Both the position numbers and the translations under genes were made by a program. 64,000 nt of DNA from Puniceibacterium sediminis. GTDB taxonomy: Bacteria; Pseudomonadota; Alphaproteobacteria; Rhodobacterales; Rhodobacteraceae. The notes under the pieces are model-generated. The model worked only from the letters and a program-made list of their open reading frames with translations. It was not told where the DNA came from and did not search any database. Shown here one piece after another: positions 24,935-33,682 of this stretch (position 1 is the stretch's first letter; each line of letters begins with the position of its first letter). The stretch covers positions 107,372-171,371 of the forward strand of contig NZ_FZNN01000009.1 of NCBI RefSeq assembly GCF_900188035.1. The letters are read 5' to 3'.

Positions 24935-27082
24935 ATGGCATCCCCCAATTTCGCTTTCAAATCGAACACGGCGCTCTGCCTTTCGCTCGTTCTTGCGGCC
25001 CTTGCCGGACAGGGCGCTGCCCAGACGGCTACACCGGTCGGCGAAGACGCCTTTGCGCTCGATACCATCGTGATTTCGGCCGAAGATCAGATCAAACAGG
25101 CTCTTGGTGCGTCGACGATCACACAGGGCGATATCGAAAAGAGCGCCGTGGTGAACGACATTTCCGAAATCATTCGGAAGATGCCCGGCGCGAACCTGAC
25201 AGGAAACTCGGTTTCGGGCGACCGAGGCAACAATCGCCAGATCGATTTGCGGGGCATGGGGCCGGAAAACACCCTGATCCTGATTGATGGCAAACCTGTT
25301 CTGGCGCGCAATTCTGTGGCGACCAGCCGCCGGGGCGAACGCGACACACGGGGCGACACGAACTGGGTCCCGGCGGAACTGGTTGAACGTATCGAGGTGA
25401 TCCGGGGCCCGGCTGCGGCACGCTATGGCTCAGGCGCTGCTGGCGGCGTGGTCAACATCATCACCAAAAAACCGGAAAAAACCACCGGTTCTGTCAGCCT
25501 GCACTACAACCTGCCCGAAAGCGCCCAAGAGGGCAGCACCGTGCGCACCAACTTCATGATTGCCGGTCCGGTCAGCGAAAAACTGACGTTTCGCGTCTTC
25601 GGCAACTACAACAAGAGCGAATCCGACTCCTCCGACATCAATGCCGAAGCGGGCGAAGAGGCAGATTCGGACACCGTCTATGCCGGCCGGGAAGGTGTCG
25701 TGAACAAGGATATCGGCGCGATGCTGACCTGGAAGCCCGCCGCCGGACAGGAGATCGACTTTGAACTGGGCTACAGTCGGCAGGGCAATGAATACGCCTG
25801 CGACGCCGGAACCGGCGGCTGCTCGGACAGCCTGCAGGAATATGTCGGCGAAGAGACCAACATTATGACCCGGCGGACCTATTCGGTGACCCATCGCGGC
25901 GAATTTCAGACATGGAACGCCTTCAGTTATCTGCAATGGGAACACACCAACAACACCCGCAACGGCCAGGGCACGGCCGGTGGCGGCGATGGCAACATCA
26001 ACTCATCCGATATGACGACGATCGGCTATGACAGCATTACCGCCAAGACCGAGTGGGACAGGCCGCTGACCTTTGCGGGCTATGACAGCCACCTCACGCT
26101 TGGCGCGGAATATCGTGGCGAACTGATGGACAATGAAAACCTCGACGCGGGCAACGCCAGCGAACAGCATCTGTTTGGCCTCTATGCCGAAGCCAACATT
26201 TTGCTGACGGACAAACTGACCCTGACGCCCGGGATGCGCTATGACCACAGCGGTACCTTTGGTTCGAACTGGTCCCCCAGCGTAAACGCAACCTACGACA
26301 TCACCGGCGAATGGCAGATGAAGGCCGGTGTCGCGCGGGCATTCAAGGCGCCGAACCTGTTTCAGCTAAACCCCGACTACATCTACTCGACCAGGGGGCG
26401 CGGCTGTCCTTCGGGCGTCCCCGGCCCATGCCGGATCCTCGGGAACCCAGACCTCGAAGCAGAATACAGCGTGAACAAGGAAATTGGCGTCGCCTACAAG
26501 GGCTACAACGGCATCGCAGGGAGCCTGACCTACTACCACAACGACTACAAAAATCGCATCGCGGCTGGGATTGAGGCCGTTTCGTCCGATGCGTCCGGCT
26601 CCCTGCTCCAATGGGAGAATACACCCGAAGCGGTTGTGTCCGGGCTGGAGGGCAACTTCTCCGCTCCGCTGGGCGACAGTTTCGCCCTGAACACCAACTT
26701 TACTTACATGCTGGACTCCAAAGACAAGAAAACCGGAAATCCACTGAGCCTTGTGCCGGAATACACGATCAATGCCGGGATCGACTGGCAGGCGCGGGAC
26801 GCACTGGTCCTGACCCTGTCCGCAACCCACTATGGCAAGATTTCGGCGGCGACGCGTACGCTTCACACCAATGTGGACGTCGAAGATGCGGAGGATCGTG
26901 ATCCCTACACATTGGTGAACCTCGGCGCGAAATGGGAGTTCAACGACACGGGATATCTGTCGGCGGGCGTCACAAACCTCTTTGACACGCAGATCAACCG
27001 CACGGACGGCAGCAGCAGCGGCGCGAATACTTACAACGAACCCGGCCGCGCCTTCTACGTTGCATTGACCCGCAATTTCTAA
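24935..27082 (+). CDS. fepA: FepA/PfeA-like TonB-dependent ferric catecholate receptor
   Basis: A 715-residue outer-membrane receptor. The start at 24935 has AGGAG upstream and gives a signal peptide ending GQGAAQ; an ORF start at 24680 would add a long tail ahead of it. The plug has DTIVISAEDQIKQALGAS, QIDLRGMGPENTLILIDG, TNWVPAELVERIEVIRG and PAAARYGSGAAGGVVNIITK, a close match to the enterobactin receptor FepA and its PfeA/BfeA relatives. The barrel carries YSVNKEIGVAYKGY and NLFDTQINRTDG, both FepA-like, and ends in RNF. It should import ferric enterobactin or a related catecholate with TonB energy. It is divergent from its presumed two-component regulator. Confidence 0.93.
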   Translation: MASPNFAFKSNTALCLSLVLAALAGQGAAQTATPVGEDAFALDTIVISAEDQIKQALGASTITQGDIEKSAVVNDISEIIRKMPGANLTGNSVSGDRGNNRQIDLRGMGPENTLILIDGKPVLARNSVATSRRGERDTRGDTNWVPAELVERIEVIRGPAAARYGSGAAGGVVNIITKKPEKTTGSVSLHYNLPESAQEGSTVRTNFMIAGPVSEKLTFRVFGNYNKSESDSSDINAEAGEEADSDTVYAGREGVVNKDIGAMLTWKPAAGQEIDFELGYSRQGNEYACDAGTGGCSDSLQEYVGEETNIMTRRTYSVTHRGEFQTWNAFSYLQWEHTNNTRNGQGTAGGGDGNINSSDMTTIGYDSITAKTEWDRPLTFAGYDSHLTLGAEYRGELMDNENLDAGNASEQHLFGLYAEANILLTDKLTLTPGMRYDHSGTFGSNWSPSVNATYDITGEWQMKAGVARAFKAPNLFQLNPDYIYSTRGRGCPSGVPGPCRILGNPDLEAEYSVNKEIGVAYKGYNGIAGSLTYYHNDYKNRIAAGIEAVSSDASGSLLQWENTPEAVVSGLEGNFSAPLGDSFALNTNFTYMLDSKDKKTGNPLSLVPEYTINAGIDWQARDALVLTLSATHYGKISAATRTLHTNVDVEDAEDRDPYTLVNLGAKWEFNDTGYLSAGVTNLFDTQINRTDGSSSGANTYNEPGRAFYVALTRNF

Positions 27083-27091
27083 AGCGCTTTG

Positions 27092-27137
27092 GGCCAGCGA
27101 CCCTGATTATGACCATTGATCCGGGTCGCCGGCCTTT
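27092..27137 (+). terminator. Candidate terminator after fepA
   Basis: GGCC-A-GCGACCC (27092-27103) pairs with GGGTCGC-C-GGCC (27123-27134), an 11-pair stem broken by one A/C mismatch, with a 19-base loop and TTT after it. It starts nine bases after the fepA stop codon. Confidence 0.55.
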
Positions 27138-27334
27138 GCAGGCACCGTGTCGTCGCTGTACGCTGAACCTGCGACATCGCAGCGGCGCTTTTTCTAATGG
27201 GGGGCCGCGGCGGCCAGGAGTTCGATGAAGTTCAGGGCACTCTAAAGACAAAGGTGCTGACGTCTGTCTTCGACTCTTCCCGGCAGGCGGCGCCTAGCCA
27301 TAAGGCATTGCCCGGGCGCCTGAGTGTTCAATCG

Positions 27335-29653
27335 TCAGGCTACACTCGCTGTCTCGGTTGCATCCGCCTCTCTGGGCCATGTGAACGTGAACGTCGTGCC
27401 AGTGCCATCGCCTGCGGATTCTACGTGAATTTCTCCTCCGTGCATCAGGACATGCTTACGGCAGATCGCAAGACCCATACCGCTTCCTTCGACCGCGTCA
27501 CGGGACTTCAGCGTCTGGAACATGCCAAAAATACGCTCGTGGTATTGTGGGTCGATCCCCGGGCCATTGTCGGAAACACTGAATTCGAAGTAGGTTGGTA
27601 AGACATTCACTGATACGCGGATGACCCCGCTGGGAGAGTCATCATGTTTGATCGCATTGCTGATAAGGTTTAGCAAAACGATACGGATAGGCATCTTGTG
27701 TATCACGATACGATCGAACTCGGGGTTGAACTCTAGCTGCAGCTTGGCGGGCAGGTGCACCAGATTGGAAAGTTCGTCCCGCAGCTCAGCCCCACTGACG
27801 AGCCGACTGTTCGTGGCGCCGGTCTTTCGCCCGATCTTTGCATGTTCCAGCAGGTCATCAAGCAGCTGAGACATCCGCTCGACGCGGCTGCGCAGCAGCG
27901 CCAGATTTTCGGTCATCTCTTCGTTCTGATGATCGCCAAGGTCTTCCTCGATCCATGTCGACACCTTGTGAATCGCGCGCAGTGGTGCCTGCAAGTCATG
28001 TGATGCGACATGGGCAAAGCTGTTCAACTCTTCGTTTGACGCCTTCAGCGCCTCAATGAGAACCAGCCGCTCGGCTTCCTGGGCCTTCCTGACGGAAATA
28101 TCGCGTATGACGCCCGCATAGAACCGGCTGCCATCGACTTCTATCGGGCTAACCGTAAGCTCAATCGGAAAGGCTGCGCCAGATTTGTGCACGGCGTGTC
28201 TCTCGACAGTATCCCCAAGCGACACACGTTCCCGCGTGGCATGATAATGAGCGACCTGCCTGTCATGAGCCACGTGATCGGCTTTCGACATCAATATGCC
28301 GACATTACTTCCAATAAGTTGTGTCTGACTGAATTCGAACATCTTCTCTATTGCCGGATTAACATCCTCGATCACTCCGTTTTCATCACTTATGATCACG
28401 CCATCCGAAACCCCGTCGAAAATCGTTTTTGCTCTTTTTTCTCGGGTAATCAGGCGCTCCACCAGCTTGTCGATGCTATTCGCTAACTCGCCAATTTCAT
28501 CCGTGCGATCCAGAGGTAAATTAGGACGCTGAGTGCCCGAACGGGAAACTCCCATCGCTTCGTTCATCCTGAGAATGGGCGCGATCTCATGCTGTGTCCC
28601 AATGATTGAAAAAATCATTGAAACTATCATTAACACAATGACGCTGCCGAGCAGTATTCTCGACGCGAAACGGGAAGAAAAGTTGGTCGCCTCAGTAGGC
28701 GTAATAACAGCGATCGTGAAAACGACGTCGCCGGGTGTAGCCTTACTCAGGCTCTTCTTGGCAATGGTCCATCCATCAATTTCGGCAACGGCAGATGCCG
28801 TATCACCAGACGATAGAAACGCGATCATCTCCGGCGGAAGAGGAGCAGGCTGATTGATGAAGATTTGTCCGGACTTGGCCGCGCCATCATAAATGAAGAT
28901 CGTTCCGTACCCATCCATGAGCACAATATCGTTGGCCAAGTTTGCACGTGCGAAAGCATTGTTTCCGAATGGTAGCGCGAGAACATTGATCGCAATCATT
29001 CCAAACCGTGTCCCATCTTCTGCAAAGACGGGCACCGCGTACCGGATTACGGCCGTGCGGGGTTCCTGAATCTCTCCAAACTCCCGGTTCCAGGAAACCT
29101 GGCCCTTGTAGACTTCTCCTTGCTGCAACTGCAACACGGCCTGGAAGTATGGCTCGTTGCCTTTTTCTTGTAATCTGTCGTCGCCTAACCTCACAATATT
29201 GTTGTCGGCATCCCTATCCACCCGTACGAGCTCTTTGCCGTTGTCGGCCAATCCGATAAAGCGGATCTGCAGATAACTCGGACGCATCTTGTGGAAGGAT
29301 TCAAAGATCGAGGATAACCGGAGTTCCCAATCCTCCTTCGTTGAGCTTCCATCCACGGGATCAACACCACCACCGATGACCGTGCGCGCAAGCCCCTGAA
29401 TCGGTGGTGTATTCGCCAAAATTTCAAGATCCTGAACAATCGAAGATATCGAACTGGAGATACTTTCTCCGACACTTTCAAGTTCTTGAAAATAGACTTC
29501 ATTATTGTGCGAATGTTCGAGGTGACGAACAATTAGTAACCCTGCCATCCCCACGGCCAGCGCGCTGATGCCAGCAGTGAACATGGCTCTGGCAATCATG
29601 CGCCGTCTAAACGAGGTCTTGAACCAGACTTTTAGACGGTCCACCGGATTCAT
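27335..29653 (-). CDS. Membrane sensor histidine kinase with Cache, HAMP and PAS domains
   Basis: A 772-residue kinase. Helices lie at about 22-44 (MFTAGISALAVGMAGLLIV) and 330-355 (LLGSVIVLMIVSMIFSIIG), enclosing a large periplasmic double-Cache-like domain (FIGLADNGKELVRVDRDAD, FGMIAINVLALPF). A HAMP region with DEIGELANSIDKL follows, then a PAS domain (ISDENGVIEDVNPAIEKMF, with the C-terminal GVIRDISVRK). The kinase core has H552 in ASHDLQAPLRA, a phytochrome-kinase-type H box, then NLISNAIKHDD, DNGPGID and GSGMGLAI. It is divergent from three receiver-domain genes whose products are the likely phosphorylation partners. The ligand is unknown. Confidence 0.92.
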   Translation of the reverse strand: MNPVDRLKVWFKTSFRRRMIARAMFTAGISALAVGMAGLLIVRHLEHSHNNEVYFQELESVGESISSSISSIVQDLEILANTPPIQGLARTVIGGGVDPVDGSSTKEDWELRLSSIFESFHKMRPSYLQIRFIGLADNGKELVRVDRDADNNIVRLGDDRLQEKGNEPYFQAVLQLQQGEVYKGQVSWNREFGEIQEPRTAVIRYAVPVFAEDGTRFGMIAINVLALPFGNNAFARANLANDIVLMDGYGTIFIYDGAAKSGQIFINQPAPLPPEMIAFLSSGDTASAVAEIDGWTIAKKSLSKATPGDVVFTIAVITPTEATNFSSRFASRILLGSVIVLMIVSMIFSIIGTQHEIAPILRMNEAMGVSRSGTQRPNLPLDRTDEIGELANSIDKLVERLITREKRAKTIFDGVSDGVIISDENGVIEDVNPAIEKMFEFSQTQLIGSNVGILMSKADHVAHDRQVAHYHATRERVSLGDTVERHAVHKSGAAFPIELTVSPIEVDGSRFYAGVIRDISVRKAQEAERLVLIEALKASNEELNSFAHVASHDLQAPLRAIHKVSTWIEEDLGDHQNEEMTENLALLRSRVERMSQLLDDLLEHAKIGRKTGATNSRLVSGAELRDELSNLVHLPAKLQLEFNPEFDRIVIHKMPIRIVLLNLISNAIKHDDSPSGVIRVSVNVLPTYFEFSVSDNGPGIDPQYHERIFGMFQTLKSRDAVEGSGMGLAICRKHVLMHGGEIHVESAGDGTGTTFTFTWPREADATETASVA

Positions 29654-29749
29654 CAGAGTCGCTTTCTTCAGATTCGCATAAGATACCGTTCTGGATCACA
29701 TCCCCCTTCTAATGCGTTAACGCGCGTGGATTCACGGGGGCGAAAGCTC

Positions 29750-29775
29750 TTCTGAAGTTAAGCGCTTCTTCAGAA
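29750..29775. promoter_or_regulatory. Inverted repeat in the divergent kinase/receiver promoter region
   Basis: TTCTGAAG (29750-29757) and CTTCAGAA (29768-29775) are perfect 8-base complements 10 bases apart, a size and spacing suited to a dimeric regulator. It lies 97 bases before the minus-strand kinase start and 58 bases before the plus-strand receiver start. Confidence 0.4.
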
Positions 29776-29832
29776 ATTTCGAGCAAATATCAGTAATGCG
29801 AATGTGAAATATCCAGAGGGTCTTCAGAGCCG

Positions 29833-30549
29833 ATGAATGCAACAGTCATGAGCAATCAGGAGTTCATTGCGATCCCAAAATCCTGTTCGGCGCTTGCCCT
29901 TGATGACGACATGGGAGACCGCTTCCGGTTAACCAAAATTTGCCGAAAGGCGGGTATGGATCTGAATTTCCATGAGGCCGCGGATCTTGTCCAGTTGAAG
30001 GACCGTTTGGATGAAGTGAGTTTTGACATTATCTTTATCGACTTTCACCTTGGCCTGTCGAACGGACATCAGGCCCTTGAGATTATCAAGTCATCAGAAC
30101 GTCAGGCGGATGCGATTTCCATTATGGTCACAAGTGAAAACCGACCAGAAGTTATCATTGAGGCCACGCGAAATGGATGTTCCGACTACATTTTGAAAGA
30201 CGATCTTAGCGTCGACGGCATCCAGAATTCGGTGTCGCTCGCCTTCGAGAGGCAACTGTTTGCTGCGATAACCAACAGAGATGTGGTCAGGTCAGAAGCG
30301 ACACAAGGTACAATGAGGCGCCTCAACGCCTGTCTGACGCCTGAAATGCGCCGGATCATGTCCGCGACGCTGCAGCGACGCAAAGACACCGATTATCTTG
30401 GGGGAGAATGCAAGGAACTGGAATTTGGGGCGGACTTGGAAAGCGTTTATTTTGAAATGATCTCTGTCTTTGGGGAAGGCGATCACGATCACTTGGGGCA
30501 AACCGATATACCCATGCCCCATGATCAGGAACGTAGGAAAATTCTATGA
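29833..30549 (+). CDS. Response regulator, receiver domain with unassigned C-terminal region
   Basis: A 238-residue protein. Residues about 20-140 form a receiver with the acidic cluster ALDDDMGD, phospho-acceptor D70 in IIFIDFHLG, MVTSEN with the conserved Thr/Ser, and the lysine in DYILKDD. The remaining 100 residues contain a helical stretch (MRRLNACLTPEMRRIMSATL) and no DNA-binding motif that I recognise. The next gene overlaps its stop codon (ATGA), so the three receiver genes form one operon. Output by protein contact rather than DNA binding is likely. Confidence 0.85.
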   Translation: MNATVMSNQEFIAIPKSCSALALDDDMGDRFRLTKICRKAGMDLNFHEAADLVQLKDRLDEVSFDIIFIDFHLGLSNGHQALEIIKSSERQADAISIMVTSENRPEVIIEATRNGCSDYILKDDLSVDGIQNSVSLAFERQLFAAITNRDVVRSEATQGTMRRLNACLTPEMRRIMSATLQRRKDTDYLGGECKELEFGADLESVYFEMISVFGEGDHDHLGQTDIPMPHDQERRKIL

Positions 30550-30995
30550 TGACACATACGGCCCCTCAAAACACCGCGCCGCTCGAAATCATAATGATCG
30601 AAGATGACGATTTCGACGCGAAACAGCTACGGCGCACATTGACTGCTACGGGCATAAAGAACAATTTGACACGTTGTATCGATGGCGTAGAAGCGCTGGA
30701 ATTTTTGAGAAAAGACAGCGGCGAACTCCCGCGCGCATTTATCATCCTTCTCGACATCAATATGCCGAGAATGAATGGTCATGAGTTTTTGGAAGAGATT
30801 AGAAAAGATCCAAAGTTACGCCGATCCGTGGTGTTTGTCATGTCTACATCCACGGATGAACAGGACATCAATTCTGCATACGACAAAAATGTCGCAGGCT
30901 ATGTTGTCAAGGGGGGCCGGTCCGAGGAAAATCAGGAACTTTTCAAGGTGCTGAATGAAATTTGGAAACTGGTACTGTTGCCAGAAATTACCTAG
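30546..30995 (+). CDS. Single-domain response regulator (Rcp1-like)
   Basis: A 149-residue receiver with nothing else attached. It has MIEDDDFDAKQLRR, phospho-acceptor D70 in ILLDINMPRMNGHEFLEEIR, FVMSTSTDEQD and GYVVKGG. The N-M-P-[RK]-M-[ND]-G-x-E pattern and the length match the Rcp1 group, regulators phosphorylated by phytochrome-type kinases, which fits the H-box type of the adjacent kinases. The start overlaps the stop of the previous gene, and the following gene begins two bases after its stop. Confidence 0.9.
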   Translation: MMTHTAPQNTAPLEIIMIEDDDFDAKQLRRTLTATGIKNNLTRCIDGVEALEFLRKDSGELPRAFIILLDINMPRMNGHEFLEEIRKDPKLRRSVVFVMSTSTDEQDINSAYDKNVAGYVVKGGRSEENQELFKVLNEIWKLVLLPEIT

Positions 30996-30997
30996 TC

Positions 30998-32110
30998 ATG
31001 AACCGTCAGTATGAGAATATTGATGTCTTAATCGTTGACGATGATAGATTTGATCGGCGGTCGGTGGCGCGTCTGCTCAGAAGTGCCTTTAGAGAAATTA
31101 CGATCCGAGAAGCTGCAGGCCGTGACGAAGCGATGCTGGCCGCAGAGCAGGAACCCGATGTCGCCATTTTTGACTACCGGCTGCCGGGCTGCAGCGGGCT
31201 GGACGTGATGGCCGATTTCGTTGCGAAATGGCCTAACCTCACTTGTATAGTCATGACGGGCGAAGGTGACGAAGATGTCGCGAAGGCGGCAATTAAGGGC
31301 GGTGCATTCGACTACATTAATAAAAGCAAACTGACGGAAAGTGCGGTGCACCGAATGGTTACCCATGGCCTTGAGCGGAGCCTGATGAACAGACGGCTTG
31401 TTTCCCAAAGGCAAGAGCTGGAAGTCTTTGCCGATGTCCTTATCCATGACCTTAAAGCGCCAATCCGGGCGGTAAGCTTCCTTTCCGAGCAGATAAGAAT
31501 GGATATGGACGAGGGCGATGAGGCTTCGGTCCGGACCGGTTTTGACTTGTTGGCGCGCTCGGCCAAGCAGATGGGCTCTCTTATCGATAGCCTCGCCAAG
31601 CACATCCGTTTGGATAATGATACAGAATTCGAAGAGACAAGTATCATGGATATGGTGGGGGCTGCTGTGAACGCTCTCCAATTGGAGATTTCCGAGGGTC
31701 ATGCCACAGTTGATATGGCATTCGAGGATCGAAAAATTTCTTGCTGTAGCCCCCAGATTATCCAGGTGTTCCAGAATCTGATTTCCAACGCGATCAAGTA
31801 TCGTGGCGATGATACCCCGAAAATTCAAATTTCTGTCGGGTCGGCTGATGAAGAAAAAATTACAATACTTCTCAAGGATAACGGTACCGGTATTCCAGAA
31901 GAGTTTCTGGAGCGTATCTTTGAGCCCTTCAAACGTGCCCCCTCCCGGGAGGGGGTTACCGGCACCGGCCTTGGGCTGGCCACCTGTCTGAAGGTCGCCC
32001 AGCGGCACAATGGCACCATTAAGTGCATATCCGAAGTCGGGGTCGGCAGCACCTTTTCCATCGAGTTGGCCCTGTCGCACGATTCAACGCGGATGCGTTT
32101 CACGGCGTGA
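30998..32110 (+). CDS. Receiver-histidine kinase fusion (REC-HisKA-HATPase)
   Basis: A cytoplasmic protein of 370 residues in which the receiver comes first. DVLIVDDDRFDRR and phospho-acceptor D59 in VAIFDYRLPG lie in residues 1 to about 125. Next comes a kinase core with H150 in IHDLKAPIRA, LISNAIKY, DNGTGIP and GTGLGLAT. ATG at 30998 is chosen over an in-frame ATG 36 bases upstream that lies within the previous gene. This inverted order suggests an intermediate that is phosphorylated by one kinase and relays or gates its own kinase activity. With the divergent Cache-PAS kinase and two receivers it makes a small four-protein network. Confidence 0.9.
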   Translation: MNRQYENIDVLIVDDDRFDRRSVARLLRSAFREITIREAAGRDEAMLAAEQEPDVAIFDYRLPGCSGLDVMADFVAKWPNLTCIVMTGEGDEDVAKAAIKGGAFDYINKSKLTESAVHRMVTHGLERSLMNRRLVSQRQELEVFADVLIHDLKAPIRAVSFLSEQIRMDMDEGDEASVRTGFDLLARSAKQMGSLIDSLAKHIRLDNDTEFEETSIMDMVGAAVNALQLEISEGHATVDMAFEDRKISCCSPQIIQVFQNLISNAIKYRGDDTPKIQISVGSADEEKITILLKDNGTGIPEEFLERIFEPFKRAPSREGVTGTGLGLATCLKVAQRHNGTIKCISEVGVGSTFSIELALSHDSTRMRFTA

Positions 32111-32171
32111 AACAATAGAGTTGGAGGGGCCAGGTGACGCATCCCAAATACAATCGCGGCCCAACGACGAA

Positions 32172-32201
32172 GCTGCCCTGACGGAGCGGGCAGCCTTCTT
32201 T
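32172..32201 (+). terminator. Candidate terminator of the receiver operon
   Basis: GCTGCCC (32172-32178) and GGGCAGC (32188-32194) pair perfectly across a nine-base loop, followed by CTTCTTT. It is 61 bases after the last stop codon of the operon. Confidence 0.5.
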
Positions 32202-32634
32202 GGATCGGTCAGACAGGCCGCCAGCCTTCTGCGATGGCTGCGGAAGTCAGGGCTATGTTTGTCAGATGCCAAGCATTGCACGGTACCTCTGCCAACTACA
32301 TCATTCAGCAGGCAATCTGAGCAGAAACCGTCGTCCGGGGACCCTGCTGCCAATGGCCTCGATCTGATCGCAGCAACGTCCCACAGCACCGGCAGGATCG
32401 GGGGAATGCCATTGCCCGTATCGATCGCGGTCACAGAATGAGCAGAGCGTCAGGGTGGGGCCAGCCAGCCCGTTTTTCTGAGGCTTGTATCCCGCAAATT
32501 GTCCGGAAGATGATGCTCCTCCGCCCGGAGGCCAAGGCCGCATGGCAAGACGCCAACACTTTCGACGCAAAGAAAACCTGCACCTGCCTGGCGCTGGATG
32601 AAACGGCACGATTGCACCGGAACTTGCGTAAAAG
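32202..32634. other. Intergenic region before tRNA-Lys
   Basis: About 430 bases between the receiver operon terminator and the 3' end of the minus-strand tRNA-Lys. Short open frames on both strands show no protein pattern. Any terminator for the tRNA is not obvious. Confidence 0.4.
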
Positions 32635-32710
32635 TGGTGAGCCCGTCGGGATCCGAACCCGAGACCTACTGATTAAAAGTCAGTTGCTCTACCAACTGAG
32701 CTACAGGCCC
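32635..32710 (-). tRNA. tRNA-Lys (anticodon UUU)
   Basis: The minus strand folds as a full 76-base cloverleaf: acceptor GGGCCTG with CGGGCTC, D arm GCTC/GAGC, anticodon stem ACTGA/TCAGT around loop CTTTTAA (anticodon TTT), variable loop AGGTC, and T arm TCGGG/CCCGA with loop TTCGGAT. The 3' ACCA is encoded (32635-32638). The lysine identity follows from the anticodon. Confidence 0.97.
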
Positions 32711-32848
32711 ACTAGGCGGCTGTTTAGAAAGACGGCCCGGGGGGGTCAACCCCAAAAAGTGCATTTTATGACCAACTTGTAACGACCCTAGCGTAAGGCG
32801 CGGCAAGGCCTCTGGAAAGAAGCCGATGCAAGGCGTATATGCGCGGCC

Positions 32849-33682
32849 ATGGATACGCGTGACTCCTCTGGGCTGCCCTTCATGAAGATGCACGGGCTGG
32901 GCAACGACTTTGTCGTGCTGGACGGGCGTGCGCGCGACATTTCGGTGACGCCCGCGCTGGCCGTGGCCCTAGGCGATCGCCACCGTGGGATCGGTTTCGA
33001 CCAGCTCGCCCTGATCACTCGGGGTGGCGCAGGCGACGCGCATCTGACCTTTTACAATTCGGACGGCTCCACGTCAGCCGCCTGCGGCAATGCCACGCGC
33101 TGCATCGCCCGGCACATCATGGACGAGACAGGGCAGAAGCGCCTGACGCTGACCACCGACAGGGGCACCCTGCAGGCCGTTGATGCGGGGCAGGGGCTGA
33201 CGTCGGTCAACATGGGGCCCCCGCAGCTGGACTGGGCCGACATTCCGCTGGCCGAGCCGATGGATACGCTGGAGCTGCCGATCGAAGGTGCCCCTACGGC
33301 GACCGGTATGGGCAATCCGCACTGCACCTTTTTCGTCGACGATGCCGAATCCGTCGCTCTCGAGCAGTTCGGGCCCCGCTTTGAGCATCACCCGCTCTAC
33401 CCCCAGCGCACCAATGTTCAGGTGGCGTCGCTGATTGGCCCCGATCACCTGCGGATGCGGGTCTGGGAGCGCGGCGTGGGAATCACCCTGTCCTCTGGCT
33501 CGTCCTCTTGTGCCACCGCCGTGGCCGCTGCGCGCAGGGGCCTGACCGGGCGCCGGGTGCGTATTGATCTGGACGGCGGCACGTTGCAGATCGACTGGCG
33601 TGACGACGGCGTCTGGATGACTGGTGCCACGATGCATGTGGCCACAGGTGTGCTGACCGCAGACTGGCTGGCCACCGTATGA
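32849..33682 (+). CDS. dapF: Diaminopimelate epimerase
   Basis: A 277-residue enzyme that converts LL- to meso-diaminopimelate for lysine and peptidoglycan synthesis in the cytoplasm. It opens with the invariant KMHGLGNDFVVLDGR, has the first catalytic cysteine in SAACGNATRCIA and the second in SSGSSSCATAVAA, with MGNPHCTFFVDD between the two similar halves. Length is normal. ATG at 32849 adds about 11 residues before the conserved MKMHG; an ATG at 32882 is a possible shorter start. The stop overlaps the start of mtaB (ATGA). Confidence 0.97.
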   Translation: MDTRDSSGLPFMKMHGLGNDFVVLDGRARDISVTPALAVALGDRHRGIGFDQLALITRGGAGDAHLTFYNSDGSTSAACGNATRCIARHIMDETGQKRLTLTTDRGTLQAVDAGQGLTSVNMGPPQLDWADIPLAEPMDTLELPIEGAPTATGMGNPHCTFFVDDAESVALEQFGPRFEHHPLYPQRTNVQVASLIGPDHLRMRVWERGVGITLSSGSSSCATAVAAARRGLTGRRVRIDLDGGTLQIDWRDDGVWMTGATMHVATGVLTADWLATV

